Origin: CAVTJL01 sp963735065
GTDB lineage: Bacteria; Pseudomonadota; Alphaproteobacteria; Geminicoccales; Geminicoccaceae
Length of the DNA: 64,000 nucleotides
Reading direction: 5' to 3'
NCBI GenBank assembly: GCA_963735065.1
Contig: CAVTJL010000004.1
Location: forward strand, 992,001 to 1,056,000
Part shown: piece by piece, positions 45,045-55,800 of the stretch
How the letters are laid out: every line of letters starts with the position of its first letter
Numbering within the stretch: position 1 is the stretch's first letter
The notes under the pieces: model-generated
The model's database searches: none
What the model saw: only the letters and a program-made list of their open reading frames with translations
What the model was told of the DNA's origin: nothing
Program-made: the position numbers and the translations under genes

Positions 45045-46085
45045 GTGACGATCCGCATCCTTCAGATCGGTGCCGGCATTCGCGGTCGCCACTGGGCACA
45101 GTTCATCAAGGACTATCCCGATGCCACCTGCGTCGGGCTGGTCGAGCCCGAGCAGAAGAACCTCGATCAGGCGAAGGCCATCCTGGGCGGCGATTGCGCC
45201 TATATGGGCGACCTCGGCCAGGCGCTGGGCAAGATCGAGGCCGATGCGGCGCTCATCGTGAGCCCGGATCGTCTGCATGCCAGCCAGGCGATGGCCTGCC
45301 TCGATGCCGGCCTGACCGTGATGATCGAAAAGCCGTTTACGCCGTCCGTCGCCGAGGCGGCGGAGGTGCTGGCGAGAGCCGAGGCGGTCGGCAAGCAGGT
45401 GATCGTCGCCGAGCAGTACCGCTTCTTCCGCGCCGAGCGGACGCTCAAGAAGCTGCTCGAGGATGGTGCCCTCGGCCGCATCGACCATGCGCATCTGATC
45501 GATCGCCGCAACATGCCGGCCAAGACCGAGGGCCCGTGGCTCGCCTCCGTCGACCACCCGCAGCTTCAGGCGATCGCCGTTCATCACTTCGACACGCTGC
45601 GCATGCTCTTCGGGAAGCCCGCGGCGATCACGGCGCGCGGCTGGAACGCCCCCTGGAGCGAGTACAAGGGTGCTGCCAACACCGAGGCCTTCGTCGATTT
45701 CGGCGATGTGCAGGTGCAGTACACGGGCACCATGCGCTCGCATCGCTTCAGCTTCTCGCTCTACATCGAAGGCGAGAAGGGTGCGCTTTGGACCGACCGC
45801 AAGCGCGTCTTCCTGCGCAAGGGCGCGAGCCGCATCTACTGGCCCGTCAAGCCGGTAGCGGTCCCGAAAGGCGATGAGGCCGCCTACCCCAAGGGGGGAA
45901 CGGTGGCGCTCCTCGACGCGCTCCGCGATGCGGTGAGCAGCGGGAAGCCCGCCGAGACCCGCGGCGAGGACAATATCTGGTCGATCGCGATGGTCGAGGC
46001 CGGCTGCCGCTCGGACCGCGAGCGGCGCGAGGTGCCGATCAGCGAGGTCTGGACCGGCGCCGTCCCTGCACCGGCCCAGGGTTGA
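45045..46085 (+). CDS. Gfo/Idh/MocA family oxidoreductase
   Basis: 346 residues from GTG (AGAGAGG upstream). ILQIGAGIRGRHWAQFIKDY is the NAD(P)-binding start, MIEKPFTPS holds the catalytic Lys-Pro motif, and AVHHFDTLRMLFG the His of the substrate domain. Such enzymes oxidise or reduce sugar and sugar-nucleotide hydroxyls. Sitting between two paralogous AP-superfamily genes in a glycan cluster, it probably makes or modifies the special sugar of that glycan. Confidence 0.9.
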   Translation: MTIRILQIGAGIRGRHWAQFIKDYPDATCVGLVEPEQKNLDQAKAILGGDCAYMGDLGQALGKIEADAALIVSPDRLHASQAMACLDAGLTVMIEKPFTPSVAEAAEVLARAEAVGKQVIVAEQYRFFRAERTLKKLLEDGALGRIDHAHLIDRRNMPAKTEGPWLASVDHPQLQAIAVHHFDTLRMLFGKPAAITARGWNAPWSEYKGAANTEAFVDFGDVQVQYTGTMRSHRFSFSLYIEGEKGALWTDRKRVFLRKGASRIYWPVKPVAVPKGDEAAYPKGGTVALLDALRDAVSSGKPAETRGEDNIWSIAMVEAGCRSDRERREVPISEVWTGAVPAPAQG

Positions 46086-46089
46086 GGAG

Positions 46090-47649
46090 GTGGCGGAGCC
46101 ACGCGTTCTCGTCATCGGGCTCGACAGCGCCGATGCCCCGCTGATCGAGCAATGGGTCGAGGAAGGCTACCTCCCGACCTTCAAGAGCCTCATGGAGGAG
46201 GGCCTGTGGAGCCGCATCGGCACCACGGCCGAGGTCATGCACGTCTCGGCCTGGCCCTCGATCTACACCGGCGTCACGCCGGGCCGGCACGGCATGTATC
46301 ACGCCTATCAGGTTCGGGCCGGCGACCAGCTCGTCCATCGGACCCTGCCCGAATGGTGCGCCAGCCCCCCTTTTTGGAAGATGCTCGACGAAGCGGGCAA
46401 GCGCTGCGTCGTGATGGACCCGTTCATGGGCTTTCCCCTCGAGGGCTACCGGGGCATCCAGGTTCTGGAATACGGCACCTGGACCTGGTTCACCGATCCG
46501 CAGTCGCAGCCCGCAAACCTAAGGGGCGAGATCGTCCGCCGCTTCGGCGCCTATCCGGCACCCGAGCATACCGACCAGGTGACGATCCCCGACCAGCTGC
46601 GCTTCCGCGACCAGCTCTTGAAGGCGGCCGAGGTGAAGGGCCGGGCGGCCAGGTGGCTGCTGAGCGAGCATCCCTGGGACATGGCCTTCGTCACCTTCGG
46701 TGAGCCGCATGGCGCCGGCCACTATCTTTGGCACTCGGGCGATCCCGACTACCCGCTCTACCCGCCGGGCGGGCTCCCCGGCGTGCCCTGCCCCCTGCGC
46801 GACGTCTATGTCGCGGTCGACCGGGCCATCGGCTCGCTCCTCGAGCTCGCGGACGAGCGGACCACGGTGATCGTCACCTCCGGCGACGGGATGGGCCCCA
46901 ACTACTCCGGCAGCCACCACATGCCGGAGCTGATCCACAAGATGGGCCTCTTCTACGCGCCGACGGTTGGCCGTGAGGATGTCGGCACGGCGCCGGCCCC
47001 CAAGAAGAGCATGACGGCAGCGCTGCGCGGCATGATCCCCTTGAGCGTGCGCCAGTCGATCACCCGTTGCATGCCCCGCAGCATGAAATACAAGCTCAGC
47101 ATGAAGTGGGTGAACGCCGACATCGACTGGGAGCGGACGAAGGTCTTCTGCATCCCGAACAGCAATGAAGGCTATTTCCGCATCAACCTCGAGGGCCGCG
47201 AGCCGCGCGGCAACGTGGCGGAAGGCGCACGCTATCGGGAGCTTCTGGACCAGCTCAAGAGCGAGCTCGGCGGCCTCGTCAACCCGGCCAACGGCCGGCG
47301 CTGCGCCCACGGCGTGCACATCATGGACGAGGTGTTCGAGGGGCCCGAGCGCCAGAATCTCCCGGATGTGGTGATCAGCTGGGACGAGACCGCCAAGGTG
47401 ATGCACGAGGTCGAGGGCCCGAGCGCCGGTCGCGTCACCGGCAAGGCACCCTACGAGGTTCCCGCCTACTACACCGGCAACCATCGCGCCTATGCCTTCG
47501 CCGCGGCGCGCGGCCCGGGTGTCTCGGCAGGCACCGGCCTGGCGCGCGGCCACATTCTCGACATCGCACCGACGGTGCTGGCGCTGTTGGGCGTCGACGC
47601 ACCGGCACATCTCGACGGCTCTGCGTGGCCGGAGGTCGTGACGCAGTGA
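46090..47649 (+). CDS. Alkaline-phosphatase-superfamily protein (type I phosphodiesterase-like), paralogue 2
   Basis: 519 residues from GTG. VLVIGLDSADAPLIEQWVEE, YTGVTPGRHGMYHAYQ and EPHGAGHYLWHSGDPD match the AP core. The SDHG position reads TSGDGMGPNYSG, again keeping Asp but not His. DIDWERTKVFCIPNSNEGYF and VNPANGRRC...IMDEVFEGP correspond one-to-one with paralogue 1. The start overlaps GAGGAGG directly after the previous stop, so expression is coupled to the oxidoreductase. Probable function related to, but not identical with, paralogue 1. Confidence 0.82.
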   Translation: MAEPRVLVIGLDSADAPLIEQWVEEGYLPTFKSLMEEGLWSRIGTTAEVMHVSAWPSIYTGVTPGRHGMYHAYQVRAGDQLVHRTLPEWCASPPFWKMLDEAGKRCVVMDPFMGFPLEGYRGIQVLEYGTWTWFTDPQSQPANLRGEIVRRFGAYPAPEHTDQVTIPDQLRFRDQLLKAAEVKGRAARWLLSEHPWDMAFVTFGEPHGAGHYLWHSGDPDYPLYPPGGLPGVPCPLRDVYVAVDRAIGSLLELADERTTVIVTSGDGMGPNYSGSHHMPELIHKMGLFYAPTVGREDVGTAPAPKKSMTAALRGMIPLSVRQSITRCMPRSMKYKLSMKWVNADIDWERTKVFCIPNSNEGYFRINLEGREPRGNVAEGARYRELLDQLKSELGGLVNPANGRRCAHGVHIMDEVFEGPERQNLPDVVISWDETAKVMHEVEGPSAGRVTGKAPYEVPAYYTGNHRAYAFAAARGPGVSAGTGLARGHILDIAPTVLALLGVDAPAHLDGSAWPEVVTQ

Positions 47650-47680
47650 TCTTCTGCCCCTGCTGCCCGGAGACCCCTCG

Positions 47681-49582
47681 ATGTGCGGACTAGCCGGCCT
47701 CGCCTGCGCCACGCCGGGCTGCAACGTCGACCACACGGCCATCGTGCAGCGCATGTGCGACGCCATCGCCTGCCGCGGTCCCGACGACAGCGGCATCGAT
47801 AGCCATGACGGCGTCTGCCTGGGCTCGCGGCGGCTCGCGATCCAGGACCTCTCCCCCGCCGGCCACATGCCCATGACCGACGAGACCGGCCGCTGGAGCC
47901 TCGCCTACAATGGCGAGCTCTACAACGCGCCGGACCTCAAGGACGAGCTCCTGGCGCTCGGCCACAGCTTCCGCTCGACCGGCGACACCGAGGTGCTGCT
48001 CAAGGCGCTGGCCCAATGGGGCAAGGCAGTGCTGCCACGCCTGATGGGGATTTTCGCCTTCGCGCTTCAGGACCGCACGACCGGCGAGGTCATGCTCGTG
48101 CGCGACCATTTCGGCATCAAGCCGCTCTACTACATGGCCCTGAACGGGCACGTGCTGTTCAGCTCGGAGCTCAAGACCCTGGTCCGGGAGAGCCCGGCCC
48201 CCAAGGTCGACCGCATGAGCCTCGTCGAGTGGTCGCTCTACCGCAACATCGACTCGCCCTCGCCTGAGACGCTGGTCGATGGGGTCCTCTCGGTGCTGCC
48301 GGGCGAGGTCGTGACCATCCACGAGGGTCGCATCCACCGCGGCTTCTACTATCGCCCGGCCGATGCGGTGAAGGCGGAGGAGTATCGCCGCTTCCAGGGC
48401 ATGCGGCCCGAGGCGGTCGTGGACGAGATCGACGCGGCGCTGACCAAGGTGGTGCAGGAGCAGCTCGTCTCCGACGTCCCGGTCGGAACGCTTCTCTCGG
48501 GCGGGCTCGATTCCAGCCTCATCACCGCCATCTCGGGCAAGTTCCGCAAGGACCTGAAAGCCTTCCACGTCTCGGTCGCGGGCTCGGGAGGCCATGACGA
48601 GCAGCCCTTCGCCGAGGCGCTGTGCAAGGAGCATGGGCTGCAGCTGGTCCCGATGCGCCTCGACGGGCCTCTGTTCCGTCGCACGCTGGCGCGTGTCACC
48701 TGGCTCTCGGACCTGCCGCTCACCCATCCGAACTCGGTCGCCTATCACCTCATCAGCAAGGTGGCACGCGAGCACGGCGTCATCGTCCTCCTCTCGGGCG
48801 AGGGCGCTGACGAGCTGTTCGGCGGCTATGCCTGGGCCTACCGGCGGCGCAAGCGGCTGGCGGCCCTGCGACCCTGGCTCGACCGCATCCCGCCCAAGCT
48901 GCGCGAGTACATAGCGCTCCTGATCTATGCCCAGGCCGGCATGCCGGTCACCGCACATCGCTTCCGCGACCTCCTGCCGCCGACCGTCGAGCTGATCGAC
49001 CGCTTCGCCCGGCGTGATCTCGAGGAGGAGTGCATCCAGGCCTACGATTTCGTCGAGGATCGGAACGACCGTGCCGTGCTGGGCGGCATGCTGGCCGACC
49101 TCGGCGACTTCCTCACCCCGCTCCTGCGCCGGCTCGACCGCACCAGCATGGGCGCCTCGGTCGAGTGCCGCGTGCCGTTCCTCGATCCACGTCTCGCCGC
49201 CAAGGCCGCGAACCTTCCGCTCGACTACAAGATCGGCAAGCGCGCCGACAAATGGGTCCTCAAGGAGGTGGCCAGGCGCTACATGCCGGCAAAGCTCGTC
49301 GACCGGCCGAAGATGGGCTTCCCGCTGCCCCTCGACGACTATATCGCACCACTCGCCGACCCGGCCTTCTTCGAGGGCGGCTTCCTCGAGACGGTGCTGG
49401 GCTTCAGCCGGCCCGGCATCGAGCGCCAGCTCGGCCAGTGGCGCCGCTTCGTCTACGGGACCTTCGGCCTTGTCACCCTCGAGATGTGGGGCCGGCTCTA
49501 CCTGATGGGCGAGACGGTCGAGACGCTCGATGCACGCATAGCCGGGCTCGAGGCCCAGGCCGGGCTCGCCCGCGCCGCCTGA
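47681..49582 (+). CDS. asnB: Asparagine synthase-like glutamine amidotransferase
   Basis: 633 residues. N-terminal nucleophile Cys2 in MCGLAGLACATPG, glutaminase residues RLAIQDLSPAGHMPM and YNGELYNAPDLKDEL, then the synthetase domain with SGGLDSSLITAIS (pyrophosphate loop) and LLSGEGADELFGGYAWAYRR. Ammonia from glutamine is used to amidate a carboxylate. In glycan clusters such AsnB paralogues often amidate uronic acids rather than make asparagine (as with WbpS-type enzymes). The neighbouring UDP-glucuronate decarboxylase and oxidoreductase make that plausible here. Its TGA overlaps the ATG of the flippase gene. Confidence 0.92.
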   Translation: MCGLAGLACATPGCNVDHTAIVQRMCDAIACRGPDDSGIDSHDGVCLGSRRLAIQDLSPAGHMPMTDETGRWSLAYNGELYNAPDLKDELLALGHSFRSTGDTEVLLKALAQWGKAVLPRLMGIFAFALQDRTTGEVMLVRDHFGIKPLYYMALNGHVLFSSELKTLVRESPAPKVDRMSLVEWSLYRNIDSPSPETLVDGVLSVLPGEVVTIHEGRIHRGFYYRPADAVKAEEYRRFQGMRPEAVVDEIDAALTKVVQEQLVSDVPVGTLLSGGLDSSLITAISGKFRKDLKAFHVSVAGSGGHDEQPFAEALCKEHGLQLVPMRLDGPLFRRTLARVTWLSDLPLTHPNSVAYHLISKVAREHGVIVLLSGEGADELFGGYAWAYRRRKRLAALRPWLDRIPPKLREYIALLIYAQAGMPVTAHRFRDLLPPTVELIDRFARRDLEEECIQAYDFVEDRNDRAVLGGMLADLGDFLTPLLRRLDRTSMGASVECRVPFLDPRLAAKAANLPLDYKIGKRADKWVLKEVARRYMPAKLVDRPKMGFPLPLDDYIAPLADPAFFEGGFLETVLGFSRPGIERQLGQWRRFVYGTFGLVTLEMWGRLYLMGETVETLDARIAGLEAQAGLARAA

Positions 49583-51036
49583 TGTCGAGCATCGCCAAGC
49601 AAGCGGCCCGAGGAACCCTCTTCCTCAGCGCCGGCCACGCAAGCCTCACGCTCGCCGGCTACGTGGTGGCCGTGCTTCTCGCCCGGTCCCTCGGGCCGGT
49701 CGACTATGGCGTCTACGGCATCGTCTACTCGGTGCTGATGACGATCGAGCTGATCGCCCGAATCGGCATTCCGCAGGCGGTGAGCCGGATGATCGCCGAG
49801 GCCGGCGACCGGGCACCGCGCGTGGCGGCGACCGGCGTCACCTTGACGGCGCTCGTCTATCTCGGGGTCTTCGCTGCCTTCTGGCTGGCGGCACCGCTGC
49901 TGGCCGACGCCTTCAACGTGCCCGGCGGCACCTGGCTGTTCCGCATCGCCGCAATCGATATCCCGTTCTACGGCGGCTACATGATCACCGCCCACATCCT
50001 GAACGGCAGGCGAACCTTCGGGCCCGAGAGCGTGGCGGTGCTGCTCTACAGCCTCGTCAAGGTCGTGGGCGTCGTCGTCATCTTCCTCCACGGCGCCACC
50101 ATCGCGGCGGCGCTCATCGTCAACGCCCTCTCCTCGGTCATGGCCTTCGCCTGGGCGGGCTGGGCCAGCGGGCGCGACAGCTTCGTGCCGAGCCTCGCCC
50201 ACAGCCGGGGGATGCTGCGCCTGGCCGTGCCGGTGGCGGTCGCGACGCTCGGCGTGCAGCTGCTGATGAGCATCGATCTGTGGTCGCTCAACGCCTTCGG
50301 CTGGGCGGTGCCGCGTGCGACCAAGGGCCTCTACGTCGCCGCCACCAACCTCGGCCGCATGCCGAACGTCTTGGCCTTTGTCATGCAGGCGGTGCTCATC
50401 CCCTCGATCGCCCGGGCCATCGGCATGGGCGATCGCGAGCTGGTCGCGCGCACCGTGCTGGGCGCCATGCGCTTCCTCGCGATCACGCTCATCCCGGTCG
50501 CCGTGATCGTGGCCGTCGAGGCGGGGCCACTCCTCCAGCTCATGTTCACCTCGAGCTTCGCCGAGGGGGCGCCGCTCCTGGCCATCCTCGTCTTCGCCCA
50601 CGGCCTCTGCAACACGGTCTTCGCCACGCTCTGCGGCATCCTCCTCGCCACGGGCGAGGAGCGGATATCGGCCAGGGTGGCGCTCATCGCCGCCGGCGCC
50701 GCCCTGGTGATCAATCCGCTCCTTGTCCTCGCTCTGGGTGCCATCGGCGCCGCCCTGGGCGCCCTTCTGACCACCTCCGGCGCCGTGCTCGCCACCGCGT
50801 TCCTGACGAGCCGGCAGACCGGCCGCCTCATCGAGCCGGGCATGCTGGTGCGCACCGTCGCCGCCACCGCCATCGTCGCCGTGATCGCCTGGTACGTGCC
50901 CACGCACGGGCTCATGCTCCTGGTCGAGCTCGTGGTGCTGGGGCTCGTCTATCTCGCCCTCCTGCCGGTCTTCCGCCTCGTGACGCGGGCCGACCTCGCC
51001 ATGATCCTGCCCGGGCGCACCTCCGGCGAGGCCTGA
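49582..51036 (+). CDS. Polysaccharide flippase (Wzx/PST-type MOP superfamily)
   Basis: 484 residues with about 12-14 membrane helices. ARGTLFLSAGHASLTLAGYV and ARSLGPVDYGVYGIVYSV at the N-terminus are the MOP-family polysaccharide exporter signature. It moves lipid-linked glycan repeat units across the inner membrane. TGATG overlap with asnB shows tight coupling. No polymerase (Wzy) or ligase is recognisable in the window. Confidence 0.9.
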   Translation: MSSIAKQAARGTLFLSAGHASLTLAGYVVAVLLARSLGPVDYGVYGIVYSVLMTIELIARIGIPQAVSRMIAEAGDRAPRVAATGVTLTALVYLGVFAAFWLAAPLLADAFNVPGGTWLFRIAAIDIPFYGGYMITAHILNGRRTFGPESVAVLLYSLVKVVGVVVIFLHGATIAAALIVNALSSVMAFAWAGWASGRDSFVPSLAHSRGMLRLAVPVAVATLGVQLLMSIDLWSLNAFGWAVPRATKGLYVAATNLGRMPNVLAFVMQAVLIPSIARAIGMGDRELVARTVLGAMRFLAITLIPVAVIVAVEAGPLLQLMFTSSFAEGAPLLAILVFAHGLCNTVFATLCGILLATGEERISARVALIAAGAALVINPLLVLALGAIGAALGALLTTSGAVLATAFLTSRQTGRLIEPGMLVRTVAATAIVAVIAWYVPTHGLMLLVELVVLGLVYLALLPVFRLVTRADLAMILPGRTSGEA

Positions 51037-51116
51037 GCGTCGATTGGCACGCCGCCCCAATGCTGTCATTCATGCGGGCTACGTTGCGCACCGTCGCCTC
51101 CAGGAACGGTGAAGCC

Positions 51117-52754
51117 ATGTCCGCATTGAGACGCCAATCCACGCTCTCCCGCCGCCGCCTGCTCGGCCGCAGCGCCGCCGGTGCCGGGGCTCTGGTCCTG
51201 GCCACACGCGCGATGCCGGCCTTGGGACAGGCTCAGGCTCCCGCCGTGATCACGGCCGAGAGCCAGCGCATCAAGATGCCGTACGGCGTCCAGGCGGGCG
51301 ACATCAGGGGCGACCGGGCGATGATCTGGAGCCGCGCCGACCGCGCCGGCCGCATGATCGTCGAGCTCTCGACGACCGAGAGCTTCAAGGAGAGCTGGAC
51401 GATCGACGGGCCGGCGGCGCTCGAGGATACGGACTATACGGCGCGGCTCGACGTGGGCGGCCTGCCTCCGGGCCAGCGCATCTTCTACCGCGTCCGCTTC
51501 CTCGATCTGGGCGACCTCAAGACGCTGAGCGAGCCCGAGACCGGCAGCTTCGCCACGGTGCCGGCGACGCGCCGCAACGTCCGCCTCGTCTGGTCGGGCG
51601 ACGTCTCGGGCCAGGGCTGGGGCATCAATCCCGATATCGGCGGCATGCGCATCTACGAGGCGATGCGCAAGGTGCAGCCGGACTTCTTCATCCATTCGGG
51701 CGACACGATCTATGCCGACGGCCCGATCCGCGCCGAGGTGAAGCTCGACGACGGCACGGTGTGGAGGAACATCACGACCGAGGCGAAGTCGAAGCCCGCC
51801 GAGACCCTGGCCGAGTTCCGTGGCGCCCACGCCTACAACCTGCTGGATGAGAACGTCCGCCGCTTCAATGCCGAGGTCGCCTCGTTCATCCAGTGGGACG
51901 ACCACGAGGTCCTGAACAACTGGTACTGGCAGAAGATCATCGCCGAGCCGACCCAGGCGAACATCAAGGCCGGGGTTGTCTACAAGGAGCGGCGCGTCTC
52001 GATCCTGGCGCCGCACGCCATGCGCGCCTTCCTCGACTACTACCCCATCCGCCGCAATCCCTTCGAGCAGGACCGCATCTACCAGAACTTTCCGTATGGC
52101 CCCTCGCTCGAGGTCTTCCGCATCGACGAGCGCTCCTATCGCGGCGCCAACAGCTACAACCGCCAGGAGCAGCGCGGGCCGGCCACCGCCTTCCTCGGCG
52201 ACACCCAGCTCCGCTGGCTGAAGCAGCGGCTGCTGGCCTCGGACGCCACCTGGAAGGTGATCGCCTCCGACATGCCGCTCGGCCTTCTCGTGGGCGACGG
52301 CAAGGACGCCGAGGGCCGACCCCAGTTCGAGGCCTGGGCCAACGGCAACGGTCCGGCGCTCGGCCGCGAGCTGGAGCTTGCCGATCTGCTCCGCTTCATC
52401 CGCGACAACGACATCAAGAACGTCGTCTGGCTGACCGCCGACGTGCACTACACGGCGGCCCACTACTACGACCCGAACAAGGCGAAATCTCAGGACTTCA
52501 AGCCGTTCTGGGAGTTCGTCAGCGGCCCGCTCAACGCCGGCACCTTCGGCCCGAACGAGCTCGACGACACCTTCGGTCCCCAGCTCGTCTACGTGAAGGC
52601 GCCGGAGAAGGGCCAGGTCAACCTGCCGCCCTCCGCCGGCATGCAGTTCTTCGGCCAGGTCGACATCGACGGCGAGAGCGAGGTCATGACGGTCACGCTC
52701 AAGGACCTGGACGGCAAGAGCCTGTTCTCTCAGGAGATCCAGCCGGAGGCCTGA
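51117..52754 (+). CDS. phoD: PhoD-type alkaline phosphatase/phosphodiesterase, Tat exported
   Basis: 545 residues. The Tat leader has SRRRLLGRSAAGAGAL. The N-terminal beta domain (about 45-140; YGVQAGDIRGDRAMIWSRAD) is typical of PhoD. The metallophosphatase domain has SGDTIYADG, IQWDDHEVLNNWYW and WLTADVHYTAAHYY, the Asp, Asn and His ligands of the Fe/Ca site. Periplasmic hydrolysis of phosphate mono- and diesters, possibly teichoic-acid-like or glycerophosphate polymers. Last gene of the glycan region and 80 bases after the flippase; could belong to a phosphate response or to the cluster. Confidence 0.9.
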   Translation: MSALRRQSTLSRRRLLGRSAAGAGALVLATRAMPALGQAQAPAVITAESQRIKMPYGVQAGDIRGDRAMIWSRADRAGRMIVELSTTESFKESWTIDGPAALEDTDYTARLDVGGLPPGQRIFYRVRFLDLGDLKTLSEPETGSFATVPATRRNVRLVWSGDVSGQGWGINPDIGGMRIYEAMRKVQPDFFIHSGDTIYADGPIRAEVKLDDGTVWRNITTEAKSKPAETLAEFRGAHAYNLLDENVRRFNAEVASFIQWDDHEVLNNWYWQKIIAEPTQANIKAGVVYKERRVSILAPHAMRAFLDYYPIRRNPFEQDRIYQNFPYGPSLEVFRIDERSYRGANSYNRQEQRGPATAFLGDTQLRWLKQRLLASDATWKVIASDMPLGLLVGDGKDAEGRPQFEAWANGNGPALGRELELADLLRFIRDNDIKNVVWLTADVHYTAAHYYDPNKAKSQDFKPFWEFVSGPLNAGTFGPNELDDTFGPQLVYVKAPEKGQVNLPPSAGMQFFGQVDIDGESEVMTVTLKDLDGKSLFSQEIQPEA

Positions 52755-52847
52755 GCGCCTCGTCGCCGGCTCTTCACCAACCAAGACGACTATTGACCGA
52801 CACGCTATTGCCGCCATAGTTGAGCTTTCGAGCAAGCGGGGGCAAGC

Positions 52848-55800
52848 GTGTCGGTCGTTGTCGAGCAGATCGAGGCTCTGCGTCGCAAGCTCTTGGATCT
52901 GTCGACGCGCAATCGCCTTCTCAGCTTCAGCCACACGAGAACGAGCGCTTTACAGTTCGCCGACGAGCTGCCGGACCAGCTCTTCGGCCAGCTTCTTGCC
53001 GGCCGGGCCCTGACCTTCGAGCCAGTGCCCGAGCCTTCCGAGGCAGAGCTGCGCCGCTACTGGGCCGCCCAGGGCCGCGAAGACACGAGCCAACGGCCCG
53101 ATGCCAAACGGTGGGCCGAGCATCTGGGCATCGATACGGACCTCGAGCTGCCGCTCGGCAGCGACGCGACGGACCGGCCGGGGCGTCACCGCGACGACAG
53201 GATCCAGACCCTTCTCTACCCGGACCAGCTCGAGAGCCGGGTCAGACGGCTTCGCAGCGAGGCGCGCTCGGCCCTCGAGGAGAGCGGCACCAATCTCCTC
53301 TTCGTCGCTTTCGGCTTCCTTGAGTGGCACGACCCCAAGGAGCAGGCGCGCGGCCATCTGGCGCCGCTCATCCTTGTCCCGGTCGGCATCGAGCGGGGCC
53401 GCACCCGCGGCGGCGCGCCGCGCTACGAGCTTTCCTGGACCGGCGAGGATCTGCAGACGAACCTCTCGCTCGAGCGCATGCTGAAGCTTCGCTTCGACCT
53501 GGATCTGCCCGGCTTCAGGGCCGACGAGGACGGCCGCTACCCCTCGCCCGAAGACTATATGCGCGAGGTCCGCGCCCTCTGCCGCGAGCGCGACGGATGG
53601 CAGGTCCGCCGCTTCGCCACCCTGTCCCTCTTCAACTTCGCGAGCCTGCTGGTCTACCTCGATCTCGACCCCGCACGCTGGACTGCCGGCACCCCTCTCG
53701 CCGAGCGCCCCCTGCTCCGCCAGCTGCTCGGCGCCGAGCCGCGGATCGAGCCCACCCCGCTCGAGGAGAAGGAGGCCCGGGCCGCCAGGATCGACCTCGA
53801 GCTTCCCCTCGTCGACCGTGCCGACAGCTCGCAGGCGGAGGCCCTGCTGCGGGCGCTCGCGGGCGAGACCATGCTCGTCGAGGGGCCGCCCGGCACCGGC
53901 AAGTCGCAGACCATCACCAACCTGATCGCGGCGCTGCTGGAGCAGGGCAAGACCGTCCTTTTCGTCTCGGAGAAGCTGGCCGCCCTCGAGGTCGTGCGCC
54001 GCAGGCTCGATGCGCTGGGGCTGGGCGAGTTCTGCCTGGAGCTGCACAGCCACAAGACCCGCAAGCGCGCGCTGCTCGACGATCTCGAGCGCAGCCTGAA
54101 GAAGCGCCAGCGGGGTGCCACGCGGCCGGGCCTGCGGGAGCGCCTGGGTCGGCTGCGCCGCCAGCGCGACGAGCTCAGCGCCTATGGCAGCGTGCTGCTG
54201 CAGCCCTACGGCTCGCTCGGCGAGCCCCTGTGGCGCCTCTTGGTACGGGCGGGACGGCTGCGCACGGAGGCGGCCGGCGCCGGGCTGGGAGCGACACCGC
54301 CCTGGCCCGGCGACCCCAAGGAGGTCACGCCGGCCGACCGTCTCGACGCACAGGCCCGCATCAGGGAGATCGAGCAGGCGATCAGGGCGCTCGACCATCC
54401 GATCCCGCGCCGCCACCCCTGGGCCGGCGTCTCGAGCGCCACGGTCCTGCCGATGGATGCGCCCGTCGTGATCGAGGCGCTGGCGGCGTGGCGGGATGCG
54501 GCAGCGGCGGCGCAGGCCCGGCTCGCCTCCCTGCGCGAGCGCTTCGCCCTCGCTCTCGCCGGCGATGCGGACATCACCTCGCTGCTCCAGCGGCTGCGCG
54601 CGGTCCGCGCGCTGCGCGGGCCTCTGCGCGATGGGGAGGAGCTTCTGCGGGAGCTTGCGAGCCTTCTCGGGCGGCCGTTCCCGCCTTCGCTCGAGAGCCT
54701 CCAGGCCGCCACGGCAATCATCGAGCTGGCTGCGGAAGCCCCGCTGGGCGACCTGCATCTGAGATCGGATGCGTTGCTCCAGGAGTCGGCGGCGGCGATG
54801 CTCGATCAGCTCGAGCGCGACCTCGATGCATGGAATGCCGTCCGCCGACGCGTCGCCCGCGGCTTCCTCGAGATCGCCTGGTCGAGCGACCCGGACGAGC
54901 TGCGCGAGACGGCCAGCATTCTCGAAGGCGCAGGTCTTTTGGCCAGGCTCAGGGCCCCCTTCCGGCAGGCGCGCGCCACCTATCTGAGCCTCACCCGGCT
55001 GCAGGACGCGCCACCGCCGCCGACATGGCCGACCAGCTCGACACGCTGGCCAACGCCATCGAGGCCAAGCGACGGATCGATACGAGCGACGCCGCAAGGG
55101 CCGGGCTCGGGCCCGGGTTCGCCGGCGCTGATACGGACGTAGCAGCGCTGCGTCGGCTGCATCGGTGGATGCAGGACTGCCAGCGAGCGCATGCAGGGAG
55201 GCGTCGGGCCGCTTCCCGGGCCGCGCCATCGCCCTGCTCCCGCAGGACCGGCTGCGCGCGCTCGCAGATCGTCGCGACGATACCCTCTCCCAAGCGGCGG
55301 AGGCCCTTCGCGCGCTGAGTGCCATGGCACCGGCGGCCGGCGGGCAGCAGCAGAGCCTGCTTGCAGGCCTCGCCTACAGGCTCCTGCCGCCGGACCTGGC
55401 CCGCCGCGTGATTGCAGGAGATGGCGACGAGGCGATGGACGCGCTCGAGAGCGGGCTCGAAGGCCTGTCCCGCGAGCGCGAGACGGCGGCGCGCGCCGAG
55501 GCCGGCTTCGTCGAGAGAAGCGGCCTCGACCGCGAGCTGTGGGCACAGGCCTCCGAGGGGACCGACCCCGATAGCAGCGTCGTCGAGCGCGCCGATCGGG
55601 CGTTGGCCGCTCCGGAGGCCATGCGGGACTGGCTGCGCTACGACCAGATCCGCGCCGGCTCCATGCCGCCTGGCGTCGCGAGCCTGTTGGCGCGGGCCGA
55701 GGCCGGCGAGCTGGCACCGGCGCTCCTCCATCTCGGCTACGAGCTTGCGCTGCACGATGGGCTCGCGCGCCGGGCCTATGGCGAGCTCGTGACGCTCCGC

